From Ruminococcus sp. (GTDB taxonomy: Bacteria > Bacillota > Clostridia > Oscillospirales > Ruminococcaceae), in the NCBI GenBank assembly GCA_023667165.1, contig JAMPAO010000076.1, forward strand, positions 1 through 13,125: a DNA stretch of 13,125 bases, written 5' to 3'. The position numbers and the translations under genes were made by a program. Every line of letters starts with the position of its first letter. Position 1 is the stretch's first letter. This document shows positions 5,090 through 11,957 of this stretch, piece after piece. The notes under the pieces are model-generated. The model made no database searches. It saw nothing but the letters and a program-made list of their open reading frames with translations, and was not told the DNA's origin.

Positions 5090-6253
5090 ATGCTGAAGAT
5101 ATCAAAAAAAATAACGGCGCTGATCGTATCGTTATCGGTCGTCATGTTTCCTGTGACCGCGTCGGCTGCGGAAAAGACGGCAGACAGAACCGAAACGGAG
5201 TACTGCGCCTCGTATGTGCTTATGGAAGCTTCCACGGGAACGGCGGTCCGTGAATATAAGGCGGACAAACCCGTTAAAATGGGTTCGTTCCCCAAGCTGA
5301 TGACCGTGCTGCTGGCTGCGGAAGCGGTGGAAAGAGGGGAACTGTCCTTTGATACGGCGCTTACCGCAAGCGAGTATGCCAACTCCATGCAGGGAGCGCA
5401 GATATGGCTGATGCCCGGGGAAAAAATGACCTTGAAAGACCTGCTCAAGGCAGTCATTATAGGCAATGCCAATGACGCCGCCTGCGTTATCGCCGAGAGC
5501 ATAGGCGGAACTGAGGAGAAATTTGCGGAGCTGATGAACAGCCGCGCGGCGGAGCTTGGAATGAGCGGTACAAGATTTACCAATTCAAACGGCTATTACG
5601 ACGAAGAAAACCAGTATACCACCGCCCGCGACGCAGCCTTGCTTCTGCGGGAGCTGTCCTTGAAGGAGCAGCTTTCCGAGCTGTTCACCACCCGTTTGGA
5701 CGAGCTGAAAAACGGCGGGGTGCAGCTTGTCACGACCAATACCATGTGTACCTCTTACAAAGGCTCTGTGGGATTTAAATGCGGATACGGCGCGCTGTCG
5801 GGTTATTTTGCCGCCGAGGGCGCGGCAAGGGACGGAGTGTGCTATGTGGCGGCGGTCATGAACTGCCGGGAGGAGGAGTATGCCCTGTCCCTTGCCAAGG
5901 AGCTGCTGGATACGGCGTTCGGCGGATATATCGTTACGCAGCTCGAGGTCCCGGATGATATGCCCGGCAGCATTGCCGTAAAGCAGGGCAGAAAACAGAG
6001 CGTAAGACTTATGGCTGAGCCTATGGGCAACGCGGTCGTCGCCAAGGGCAGCCTTGACAGTCTGCGGGCGGAGATCTATCTTCCCGAATATGTCTACGCG
6101 CCGTTGAACAAGGGGGATACGGTAGGCGAACTGCGTATATTTTTGGGCGATACCCCGATAAGAAATTACAAGATCAGAGCCGCGGAGGATATAAAGGAAA
6201 AAAATGTAATAAGCGTATTGTCAGAAATGCTAAAAAACATAGTAAGGTTTTAG
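5090..6253 (+). CDS. D-alanyl-D-alanine carboxypeptidase family protein (DacF/PBP5-like) with altered motifs
   Basis: Family members trim the terminal D-alanine from peptidoglycan stem peptides outside the membrane. The 387-residue protein has a signal peptide (basic MLKISKK, a hydrophobic stretch to about residue 20, cleavage probably after TASAA). The peptidase S11 domain spans roughly residues 35-265, and a C-terminal beta domain of the PBP5_C type follows. The nucleophile motif SxxK is present as S66-F-P-K69. The SxN motif reads N126-A-N128, and the KTG motif reads K230-C-G232, so two of three signature motifs depart from consensus. The C terminus (LSEMLKNIVRF) could form an amphipathic membrane anchor. 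A ribosome binding site is weak (GGTGAT, three bases from the ATG). I leave the symbol empty because activity is uncertain. The stop codon overlaps a terminator-like hairpin. Confidence 0.85.
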   Translation: MLKISKKITALIVSLSVVMFPVTASAAEKTADRTETEYCASYVLMEASTGTAVREYKADKPVKMGSFPKLMTVLLAAEAVERGELSFDTALTASEYANSMQGAQIWLMPGEKMTLKDLLKAVIIGNANDAACVIAESIGGTEEKFAELMNSRAAELGMSGTRFTNSNGYYDEENQYTTARDAALLLRELSLKEQLSELFTTRLDELKNGGVQLVTTNTMCTSYKGSVGFKCGYGALSGYFAAEGAARDGVCYVAAVMNCREEEYALSLAKELLDTAFGGYIVTQLEVPDDMPGSIAVKQGRKQSVRLMAEPMGNAVVAKGSLDSLRAEIYLPEYVYAPLNKGDTVGELRIFLGDTPIRNYKIRAAEDIKEKNVISVLSEMLKNIVRF

Positions 6254-6271
6254 TCTAAGTGACTAATTTTT
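6250..6271 (+). terminator. Candidate intrinsic terminator of the dacF-like gene
   Basis: TTAGTC (6250-6255) pairs with GACTAA (6261-6266) around a five-base loop, followed immediately by TTTTT (6267-6271). The TAG stop codon lies in the left arm. The stem is short and AT-rich, so efficiency may be modest. Confidence 0.5.
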
Positions 6272-6302
6272 GTGTTAAATCAGTTAATCTTGGTAAAAAT
6301 TC

Positions 6303-6331
6303 TTGCAAAATTTCCGAAAATATAGTAAGAT
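6303..6331 (+). promoter_or_regulatory. Probable sigma-A promoter of pgi
   Basis: TTGCAA (6303-6308), a 17-base spacer and TAAGAT (6326-6331) lie in an AT-rich stretch between the dacF-like stop and pgi. A start near 6338 gives a leader of about 67 bases. Confidence 0.5.
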
Positions 6332-6404
6332 AATATTGTATATATAGCTTGCAATTTTTTATGACGGATCAATATTTAAAAAATTGTATTGGAGGAAAAT
6401 TAAA

Positions 6405-7745
6405 ATGGCGTCTTTACATCTTAATACAAAATACCTGGAGGATTTTATCGCGCCGCATGAGCTGGAAGCCGCAAAGGCTCAGACCGAGCTTGCGGCTAAG
6501 ATACTTTCGGACAGATCCGGTGCGGGAAGCGATTTTCTCGGCTGGACGGATCTTCCCGTGAATTACGATAAGGAGGAGTTCGGCAGGATAAAGGCTGCCG
6601 CCGAAAGGATCAAGAGCAATTCCGACGCGCTTATAGTAATAGGCATAGGCGGTTCTTATCTGGGCGCAAGAGCCGCGATAGAGCTGATGAGATCTCCTCT
6701 GTACAATAATCTCAAAAAAGATACTCCCGATATATATTATGTGGGCAACAATATCTCTCCCTCTTATCTTAACGAGGTGATCTCTCTTGTGGAGGGCAGG
6801 GATTTTTCCGTCAATGTCATTTCCAAATCGGGAACCACCACGGAGCCTGCGCTGGCGTTCAGGGTGTTCAGAGAGCTGATCGAGAAAAAATACGGCAAGG
6901 AGGGCGCAAGGGAGCGTATCTACGCCACAACCGACAAGGCAAGAGGCACATTAAAGGAGCTTTCCGACAAGGAGGGTTATGAAACGTTCGTGATCGCCGA
7001 CGACGTGGGAGGAAGATATTCCGTCCTCACAGCGGTAGGACTGCTGCCCATAGCCGTTGCCGGCTGCGATATAGACGCGGTAATGGAGGGCGCCGCTTTG
7101 GCAAGGGAGGAGCTTTCCGCAGACTTTGACGGAAACGACTGCTATAAATACGCCGCAATAAGGAATATCCTTTACAGAAAGGGCAAATCCGCCGAGCTTC
7201 TCGTTGCCTACGATCCCGCCTTTGCAATGATGGCAGAGTGGTTCAAGCAGCTATTCGGCGAGAGCGAGGGCAAGGACAATAAGGGCATATTCCCCGCGTC
7301 CTGCATCTTCTCCACCGATCTGCATTCCATGGGTCAGTTCATACAGGACGGCTCGCGGATAATGTTCGAAACCGTGGTTGATATCAAGAAACCCAAGCAG
7401 GATCTGTTCCTTGAAAACGACGAACAGAATCTTGACGGACTGAATTTCCTTACCGGTCAGAATATGTCCGTTGTAAACAGGCGCGCCCTTGAGGGTACGA
7501 TACTTGCCCATACCGAGGGCGGAGTTCCCAATATAGTGCTGGAGCTGGAGGATACATCCGAAAAGAGCTTCGGCTACATGGTCTACTTCTTTGAAAAGGC
7601 ATGCGCCGTAAGCGGCTATATGCTGGGGATAAACCCCTTCGATCAGCCCGGCGTCGAGAGCTATAAGAAGAATATGTTCGCGCTTCTGGGCAAACCTGGA
7701 TATGAGGACAGAAAAGCCGAGCTTGAAGCGAAGCTGGGCAGATGA
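6405..7745 (+). CDS. pgi: Glucose-6-phosphate isomerase
   Basis: This cytoplasmic enzyme interconverts glucose 6-phosphate and fructose 6-phosphate, one step before the product of pfkA in this window. The 446 residues match the Bacillus-type Pgi of about 450. The sugar-phosphate-binding (SIS) motifs IGIGGSYLGARAA and VISKSGTTTEPALAF are present. The first family signature shows as DDVGGRYSVLTAVGLLP and the second as GYMLGINPFDQPGVESYKK, and MGQFIQDGSR is also typical. ATG 6405 is chosen because GGAGGAA (6391-6397) lies at a good distance and MASLHLNTKYLEDF is a normal family start; an upstream in-frame start at 6384 has no ribosome binding site. It is probably transcribed alone or with the P-loop gene 164 bases downstream. 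Confidence 0.97.
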   Translation: MASLHLNTKYLEDFIAPHELEAAKAQTELAAKILSDRSGAGSDFLGWTDLPVNYDKEEFGRIKAAAERIKSNSDALIVIGIGGSYLGARAAIELMRSPLYNNLKKDTPDIYYVGNNISPSYLNEVISLVEGRDFSVNVISKSGTTTEPALAFRVFRELIEKKYGKEGARERIYATTDKARGTLKELSDKEGYETFVIADDVGGRYSVLTAVGLLPIAVAGCDIDAVMEGAALAREELSADFDGNDCYKYAAIRNILYRKGKSAELLVAYDPAFAMMAEWFKQLFGESEGKDNKGIFPASCIFSTDLHSMGQFIQDGSRIMFETVVDIKKPKQDLFLENDEQNLDGLNFLTGQNMSVVNRRALEGTILAHTEGGVPNIVLELEDTSEKSFGYMVYFFEKACAVSGYMLGINPFDQPGVESYKKNMFALLGKPGYEDRKAELEAKLGR

Positions 7746-7782
7746 CGCGTATGCCGCGCTGAAATATCCGCCGTATTTCGCC

Positions 7783-7858
7783 CCTTTACAGGGTGACGAT
7801 ACAGGAGCGTTGCGCCCCAAAGGAGTTCATGTGTTACAAGCAGCGGCAATCGGCATGA
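7783..7858 (+). other. Structured leader with possible nine-residue ORF upstream of the P-loop gene
   Basis: CCTTT (7783-7787) can pair with AAAGG (7819-7823), with GGG (7791-7793) and CCC (7815-7817) inside. The right arm overlaps a good ribosome binding site, AAAGGAG (7819-7825), followed three bases later by ATG TGT TAC AAG and five more codons to a stop at 7856-7858 (MCYKQRQSA). It may be chance; nothing else is recognisable in the 164-base gap. Confidence 0.2.
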
Positions 7859-7909
7859 ACACCGCGCAATATCCGCAAAAATTTTTCCGCCGCTGAGAAT
7901 GGAGTTATT

Positions 7910-8320
7910 ATGGTAAAGGTTGTTATAGGAAATAAGGGATCGGGCAAGACCAAGATTCTCATTGATATGATCAATGCCGCGTCAAAGAATACCGACGGCT
8001 ATGTAGTGTGCATTGACAAGAGCGACAAGCTCAGATACGATATAGGACACAGCGTAAGGATCGTTGACACCGACGTTTACAGGATATATTCCTTTGAAGC
8101 GTTTTTCGGACTTGTAGCGGGACTTGTGGCGGGCAACTATGATATAAAGGATATTTTCGTTGATTCCATCCTGAAGATAGGCGGAGCGGATTACGACGCG
8201 CTGGGAGCTTTGCTTGCCAAGATAGAGAAGCTGACCGGCGACGACGTGAACGTAGTTCTTACGGTTTCCGCCGATAAAGCCGCGCTTCCCGAAGCCGTAA
8301 CAAAATATTCAGTTGATTGA
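7910..8320 (+). CDS. Small P-loop NTPase-like protein, function unknown
   Basis: The 136-residue soluble protein begins directly with a Walker A loop, GNKGSGKT (residues 7-14), followed by a helix (KILIDMINAA). A hydrophobic strand ending in acid, DIFVD (81-85), is a plausible Walker B motif. A later strand, NVVLTVSADK, resembles a late P-loop fold strand. There is no membrane segment and no recognisable partner domain, so the protein is close to a minimal ATP-binding core. I do not recognise a specific family; thymidine-kinase-like or DNA-packaging-like folds are possible, but the zinc site of thymidine kinase is absent. The start has GGAG (7901-7904) five bases upstream. The next gene has its own very strong promoter, so this gene probably belongs to the pgi transcript or stands alone. 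Confidence 0.72.
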   Translation: MVKVVIGNKGSGKTKILIDMINAASKNTDGYVVCIDKSDKLRYDIGHSVRIVDTDVYRIYSFEAFFGLVAGLVAGNYDIKDIFVDSILKIGGADYDALGALLAKIEKLTGDDVNVVLTVSADKAALPEAVTKYSVD

Positions 8321-8343
8321 AATAAAAAAGTGCGGACAGGCTA

Positions 8344-8372
8344 TTGACATATCGCGTAAAATGTGGTATAAT
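8344..8372 (+). promoter_or_regulatory. Perfect-consensus sigma-A promoter of the DUF177-rpmF unit
   Basis: TTGACA (8344-8349), exactly 17 bases, and TATAAT (8367-8372) match consensus at all twelve positions. The extended -10 dinucleotide TG is also present (8364-8365). Transcription should start near 8379, leaving a leader of about 25 bases. This is among the strongest promoters one would predict and fits a ribosomal protein unit. Confidence 0.92.
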
Positions 8373-8403
8373 GTAGGCTGTGTGTTGGTGCAGGAGCGTA
8401 AAT

Positions 8404-8856
8404 ATGGTTATAGGCTTAAAGCAGCTTTATGAAAATCCCGGGGAGATCGCTGATTTCACAGCGGAAATAACCTCGGAAAGGCTGAACGAGATACATGGTT
8501 ATAGCTTTATCGGTCCTGTGGTTCTGAAAGGCTCCGTTAAAAACCGCGCAGGGATAGTTACGCTGAATATGACGGCGTATCTTACGATAAGCGCGGAGTG
8601 CGACAGATGTCTGGGCAGCTTTGAAAGGGATTTCGTCTTTGATTTTGAACACGTGCTTGTAAGAAGTATCAGCGGATACGATAACGACGAGTACGTTGTT
8701 ACCGAAAACGATGAGCTTGATCCCGAAGAGCTTGCTTTGAGCGGCGTGCTGCTTCAGATGCCGACAAAGCTGCTTTGCAGGGAGGACTGTAAAGGCTTAT
8801 GTCCTTTGTGCGGAGCGGATCTGAATGTTTCGGACTGCGGGTGCAAGCCAAATTGA
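8404..8856 (+). CDS. DUF177 (YceD-family) protein
   Basis: The 150-residue protein has the YceD/DUF177 layout: a beta-rich N-terminal half containing a C66-x2-C69 pair (CDRCLGSFERDF), an acidic central stretch (ENDELDPEELAL), and a cysteine-rich C-terminal region with LCREDCKGLCPLCGADLN. YceD proteins are encoded next to rpmF in many bacteria and have been linked to 23S rRNA accumulation, which agrees with rpmF starting 57 bases downstream. The six or more cysteines suggest metal binding. ATG 8404 is chosen because AGGAG (8392-8396) lies seven bases upstream; a GTG at 8380 would begin essentially at the predicted transcription start with no ribosome binding site. Expression is driven by the consensus promoter at 8344-8372. 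Confidence 0.92.
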   Translation: MVIGLKQLYENPGEIADFTAEITSERLNEIHGYSFIGPVVLKGSVKNRAGIVTLNMTAYLTISAECDRCLGSFERDFVFDFEHVLVRSISGYDNDEYVVTENDELDPEELALSGVLLQMPTKLLCREDCKGLCPLCGADLNVSDCGCKPN

Positions 8857-8913
8857 CCGTGCGGTTCGGATCTGAACTAAATGTAATTATCCGATGATAA
8901 GGAGGTGCTGATA

Positions 8914-9096
8914 ATGGCAGTACCAAAGAGAAAGGTTTCCAAGGCAAGGCGCGATAAAAGACGCAGCGCGGTATGGAAGCTGGACACCCCCGCTTTTTCA
9001 AGATGCTCAAACTGCGGCGAGCTTACCGCTCCTCACAAGGTTTGCAAGAATTGCGGATTTTATAAGGGCGTTGAGGTAATTAAAAAGGAAGCGTAA
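8914..9096 (+). CDS. rpmF: 50S ribosomal protein L32 (zinc-binding form)
   Basis: L32 is a small protein of the large ribosomal subunit. The 60 residues are of normal length and begin MAVPKRKVSKARRDKRR, the conserved rRNA-binding basic start. Four cysteines, C31-x2-C34 and C44-x2-C47, form the zinc ribbon of the C+ paralogue type. Some Firmicutes also carry a cysteine-free copy for zinc limitation, but none is in this window. The start is certain: AAGGAGGTG (8899-8907) sits at ideal spacing before ATG 8914, while an in-frame ATG at 8905 overlaps that site. It is cotranscribed with the DUF177 gene and ends at the strong terminator at 9112-9147. Confidence 0.97.
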   Translation: MAVPKRKVSKARRDKRRSAVWKLDTPAFSRCSNCGELTAPHKVCKNCGFYKGVEVIKKEA

Positions 9097-9111
9097 CAGA
9101 CGTTTTCCTGT

Positions 9112-9147
9112 AAAAAGCAGAGCAGGAGCGATCCTCTCTGCTTTTTT
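9112..9147 (+). terminator. Strong intrinsic terminator after rpmF
   Basis: GCAGAG (9117-9122) pairs with CTCTGC (9136-9141). After a bulged C, AGGA/TCCT extends the stem around a GCGA tetraloop. The stem is followed by six T (9142-9147) and preceded by AAAAA, so it could also work on the opposite strand. Confidence 0.93.
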
Positions 9148-9205
9148 CGTAAGGAACGGACATTTATACTGCATAGCTGTAATTTCGGAGCGGCTGTAAG
9201 ACGTT

Positions 9206-9242
9206 CGGCAAGACTTTGCCGTTTTGCGGCTGATGTGCCGCA
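9206..9242 (+). promoter_or_regulatory. Two tandem hairpins in the leader of the DUF512 gene
   Basis: CGGCAA/TTGCCG (9206-9221) with a GACT loop is followed by TTTT. Right after comes TGCGGC/GCCGCA (9225-9242). They lie between the rpmF terminator and the DUF512 ribosome binding site. The first has terminator form with a short U tract. No ligand-binding motif is recognised. Confidence 0.35.
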
Positions 9243-9261
9243 GGATTTATCGGAGGTTTAT

Positions 9262-10560
9262 ATGGCGGCAAAAATAACGGATGTGATAAATAATTCGCCC
9301 GCTGCCGGATGCAGGATCAGAGCGGGGGACGAGCTTGTATCGATAAACGGCTGCGAAATATCCGACGTGCTGGATTATATGTATCTTGCCTCGGAAAGCA
9401 CGCTCAGGCTGATCCTTAAGCGCGGCGGAAAATATCTTGCGTATAAAGTCACAAAGGGCGAATACGACGATCTGGGACTGGAATTTAATACTTTTCTTAT
9501 GGACGATAAGCAAAGCTGCCGCAATAAATGCGTTTTCTGCTTTATAGATCAGATGCCCCCCGGAATGAGATCGACTCTTTATTTTAAGGACGACGACGCC
9601 CGTCTGTCCTTTTTGCAGGGCAATTACGTCACTCTGACAAATCTCAGCGAAAAGGATATCGACAGAATTATCCGAATGAAGCTGAGCATAAACGTGTCGA
9701 TCCATACCACCGATCCCGAGCTGCGCTGCAAAATGATGAATAACCGTTTTGCGGGGCAGAAACTGGATTATCTGCGGCGTATGGCTGATAACGGTATTTC
9801 CATGAACTGCCAGATAGTCCTTTGTCCGGGACTCAACGACGGCGAGGAACTGAAAAAAACCCTTGCCGATCTGGGAGCGCTTATGCCCAATATATCGAGC
9901 ATAGCCGTGGTTCCCGTGGGACTGACCAAATTCAGAGAGGGACTTTTCCCCCTTAAGATCTTCGACCGCGGCGGCGCGGAGGAAACTATCGGCATAATAG
10001 AGGACTTTGGGGAAGAATTTCTGAAAAAATACGGCACCAGGCTGGTTTTTCCCTCGGACGAGTTCTATCTCACTGCGGGCAGAGCCATTCCCGACGGGGA
10101 TTTTTACGAGGATTATCCCCAATACGAAAACGGCGTCGGAATGCTTCGTTCGTTAAGCGATGAATTTTTCGCCGCCCTCGAAAGCGCGGAATACCGCGGC
10201 GGAGAACGGGAGATATCTATTGCAACGGGAGCAAGCGCTTTCGATTTTATCGAAGATCTGGTCCGCGCGGCGGAAAAGAAATTTCCCGCAGTAAAGTGCA
10301 GGGTGTATAAAATAATCAACCGCTTTTTCGGCGAAACTATAACTGTGGCGGGTCTGCTGACCGCAGGCGACATTACGGAGCAGTTGTCAGATAAGCCGCT
10401 GGGCAGCGTACTTTTGCTGTCGGCTTCGATGATAAAGCGTGACAGCGACCTGTTTCTCGACGATATGCGCATATCCGACGTTGAAAAAAAGCTGGGCGTA
10501 AGGATACGCCTTACGGAAAATGACGGAAGAGATCTGCTTGACGCGATCCTGGGGAAATAA
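9262..10560 (+). CDS. DUF512 protein: PDZ plus radical-SAM-like protein
   Basis: The 432-residue protein has an N-terminal PDZ-like domain (residues about 1-65, with SPAAGCRIRAGDELVSINGCEI). A cysteine motif, C86-x3-C90-x2-C93 (CRNKCVFCFIDQMPPGMR), matches the [4Fe-4S] site of radical SAM enzymes. The DUF512 C-terminal domain follows (residues about 250-430, including GLTKFREGLFPL, FPSDEFYLTAGR, and TVAGLLTAGDI). No biochemical role is established to my knowledge, but the family is widespread in Clostridia and is typically found beside der, as here (der starts within 40 bases). ATG 9262 is chosen because CGGAGGT (9251-9257) lies at good spacing; an in-frame GTG at 9235 lies inside a hairpin. 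The gene probably heads the operon with der, plsY and gpsA. Confidence 0.9.
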   Translation: MAAKITDVINNSPAAGCRIRAGDELVSINGCEISDVLDYMYLASESTLRLILKRGGKYLAYKVTKGEYDDLGLEFNTFLMDDKQSCRNKCVFCFIDQMPPGMRSTLYFKDDDARLSFLQGNYVTLTNLSEKDIDRIIRMKLSINVSIHTTDPELRCKMMNNRFAGQKLDYLRRMADNGISMNCQIVLCPGLNDGEELKKTLADLGALMPNISSIAVVPVGLTKFREGLFPLKIFDRGGAEETIGIIEDFGEEFLKKYGTRLVFPSDEFYLTAGRAIPDGDFYEDYPQYENGVGMLRSLSDEFFAALESAEYRGGEREISIATGASAFDFIEDLVRAAEKKFPAVKCRVYKIINRFFGETITVAGLLTAGDITEQLSDKPLGSVLLLSASMIKRDSDLFLDDMRISDVEKKLGVRIRLTENDGRDLLDAILGK

Positions 10561-10598
10561 AACGCTTCCCCGTACAGTTGAAAGGAATGATTTTGGCA

Positions 10599-11930
10599 AT
10601 GAGCTTACCCGTAGTGGCAGTTGTGGGCAGACCGAACGTGGGCAAATCCACGCTTTTTAACAAGCTGGTGGGAAAAAGGCTCTCCATAGTGGAGGATACC
10701 CCCGGAGTCACCCGCGACAGGATATATTCAAGGTGCGAGTGGCGCAGCCGTGAATTTCTTATCGTCGACACAGGAGGAATAGAGCCTAAGAACGACGACG
10801 TTATCCTTTCCCAGATGCGCAGACAGGCGCAGATAGCCATAGAAAAGGCGGACGTTATAGTTTTTCTGACCGATATCCGCTGCGGAGTTACCGCGGACGA
10901 TTACGAAATAGGAACAATGCTGAAAAAGAGCGGTAAACCCGTGATCCTTGCGGTCAATAAATGCGACGGGGTAGGGGAGCCGCCTGCGGAGTTTTACGAA
11001 TTTTACAATCTCGGAATGGGCGATCCTTTCGCCATATCCGCTCAGCACGGACACGGCTCCGGCGATCTGCTTGACGAGATATTCAAGTCTTTCCCCGAAA
11101 GCGGCGCGGACGAATATGACGAGGAGTATATCAAGGTAGCCGTAATAGGCAAACCCAACGCAGGAAAATCATCCCTTATCAACCGTGTGGCGGGAGAGGA
11201 GCGTGTGATCGTTTCCGACATCGCAGGCACCACAAGGGACGCCGCCGATACCGTAATTGAGAACGAACACGGCAAATACGTCTTTATAGATACGGCAGGC
11301 ATCAGGCGCAAGTCCAAAATAACCGAAAAGATCGAGCATTACAGCGTTTTGAGAGCGTATATGGCAGTTGACAGAGCGGATGTGTGCGTTATCGTCCTTG
11401 ACGCGCTGACAGGCTTTACCGAGCAGGATTCCAAGGTGGCAGGCTATGCTCACGAGCAGGGCAAGGCGTGTATAGTTGCGGTGAACAAGTGGGACGCCGT
11501 TGAAAAGGAAACAAATACCATGGAGGACTATACCAACGGACTGAAAGAAAAATTCAGCTTTATGTCCTACGTTCCTTTCATATTCATTTCCGCCAAAACG
11601 GGTCAGCGCGTGGATAAGCTGTTCCCTCTTATCAACAGCGTAAATTCTCAGAACAGCATGAGGATCACCACCGGAATGCTCAACGACGTGCTTTCCTATG
11701 CCACCACAAGAGTGCAGCCGCCCTCCGATAAGGGCAGGCGGCTGAAAATATATTATATGACTCAAGCGTCGGTAAAGCCGCCGACTTTCGTGGTGTTTGT
11801 AAACAGAGCCGATCTTTTTCACTTTTCATATCAAAGGTATATTGAAAATCAGATACGCAAGACCTTCGGTCTTACGGGAACTCCCGTCAGATTTGTAATA
11901 AGAGAGCGGGACAGAAATGATAATAAGTAA
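10599..11930 (+). CDS. der: Ribosome biogenesis GTPase Der (EngA)
   Basis: Der is an essential GTPase with two tandem G domains that helps mature the 50S ribosomal subunit. The 443 residues match the family length. G domain 1 has GRPNVGKS (residues 10-17), DTGG and NKCD. G domain 2 has GKPNAGKSS, DTAGIRRKSK and NKWD. The C-terminal KH-like domain contains the typical LNDVL, a Pro-Pro segment, KIYYMTQ, and PPTFVVFVNRADLFH. The start is uncertain. ATG 10599 gives MSLPVVAVVGRPNVGKS, close to the usual N terminus, but AAAGGA (10581-10586) is twelve bases away; TTG 10593 (MAMSLP) is better spaced, and ATG 10587 or TTG 10578 are less likely. It follows the DUF512 gene by under 40 bases. Confidence 0.97.
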   Translation: MSLPVVAVVGRPNVGKSTLFNKLVGKRLSIVEDTPGVTRDRIYSRCEWRSREFLIVDTGGIEPKNDDVILSQMRRQAQIAIEKADVIVFLTDIRCGVTADDYEIGTMLKKSGKPVILAVNKCDGVGEPPAEFYEFYNLGMGDPFAISAQHGHGSGDLLDEIFKSFPESGADEYDEEYIKVAVIGKPNAGKSSLINRVAGEERVIVSDIAGTTRDAADTVIENEHGKYVFIDTAGIRRKSKITEKIEHYSVLRAYMAVDRADVCVIVLDALTGFTEQDSKVAGYAHEQGKACIVAVNKWDAVEKETNTMEDYTNGLKEKFSFMSYVPFIFISAKTGQRVDKLFPLINSVNSQNSMRITTGMLNDVLSYATTRVQPPSDKGRRLKIYYMTQASVKPPTFVVFVNRADLFHFSYQRYIENQIRKTFGLTGTPVRFVIRERDRNDNK

Positions 11931-11957
11931 ATTATAATTTAAACCTGTGGAGCTTTA

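Noticed and set aside
6384..6404. Upstream in-frame start for pgi
   Set aside because: It would place the strong GGAGGAA inside the coding region; ATG 6405 has correct spacing and a typical N terminus.
7027..7820. Minus-strand open frames across the 3' half of pgi
   Set aside because: They are shadows of the pgi codon pattern, with no ribosome binding sites or recognisable domains.
8380..8403. GTG start for the DUF177 protein
   Set aside because: It coincides with the predicted transcription start, so no ribosome binding site could precede it; ATG 8404 has AGGAG seven bases upstream.
9165..9170. TATACT as the -10 box of the DUF512 operon
   Set aside because: The matching -35 position is only the T tract of the rpmF terminator; support is too weak.
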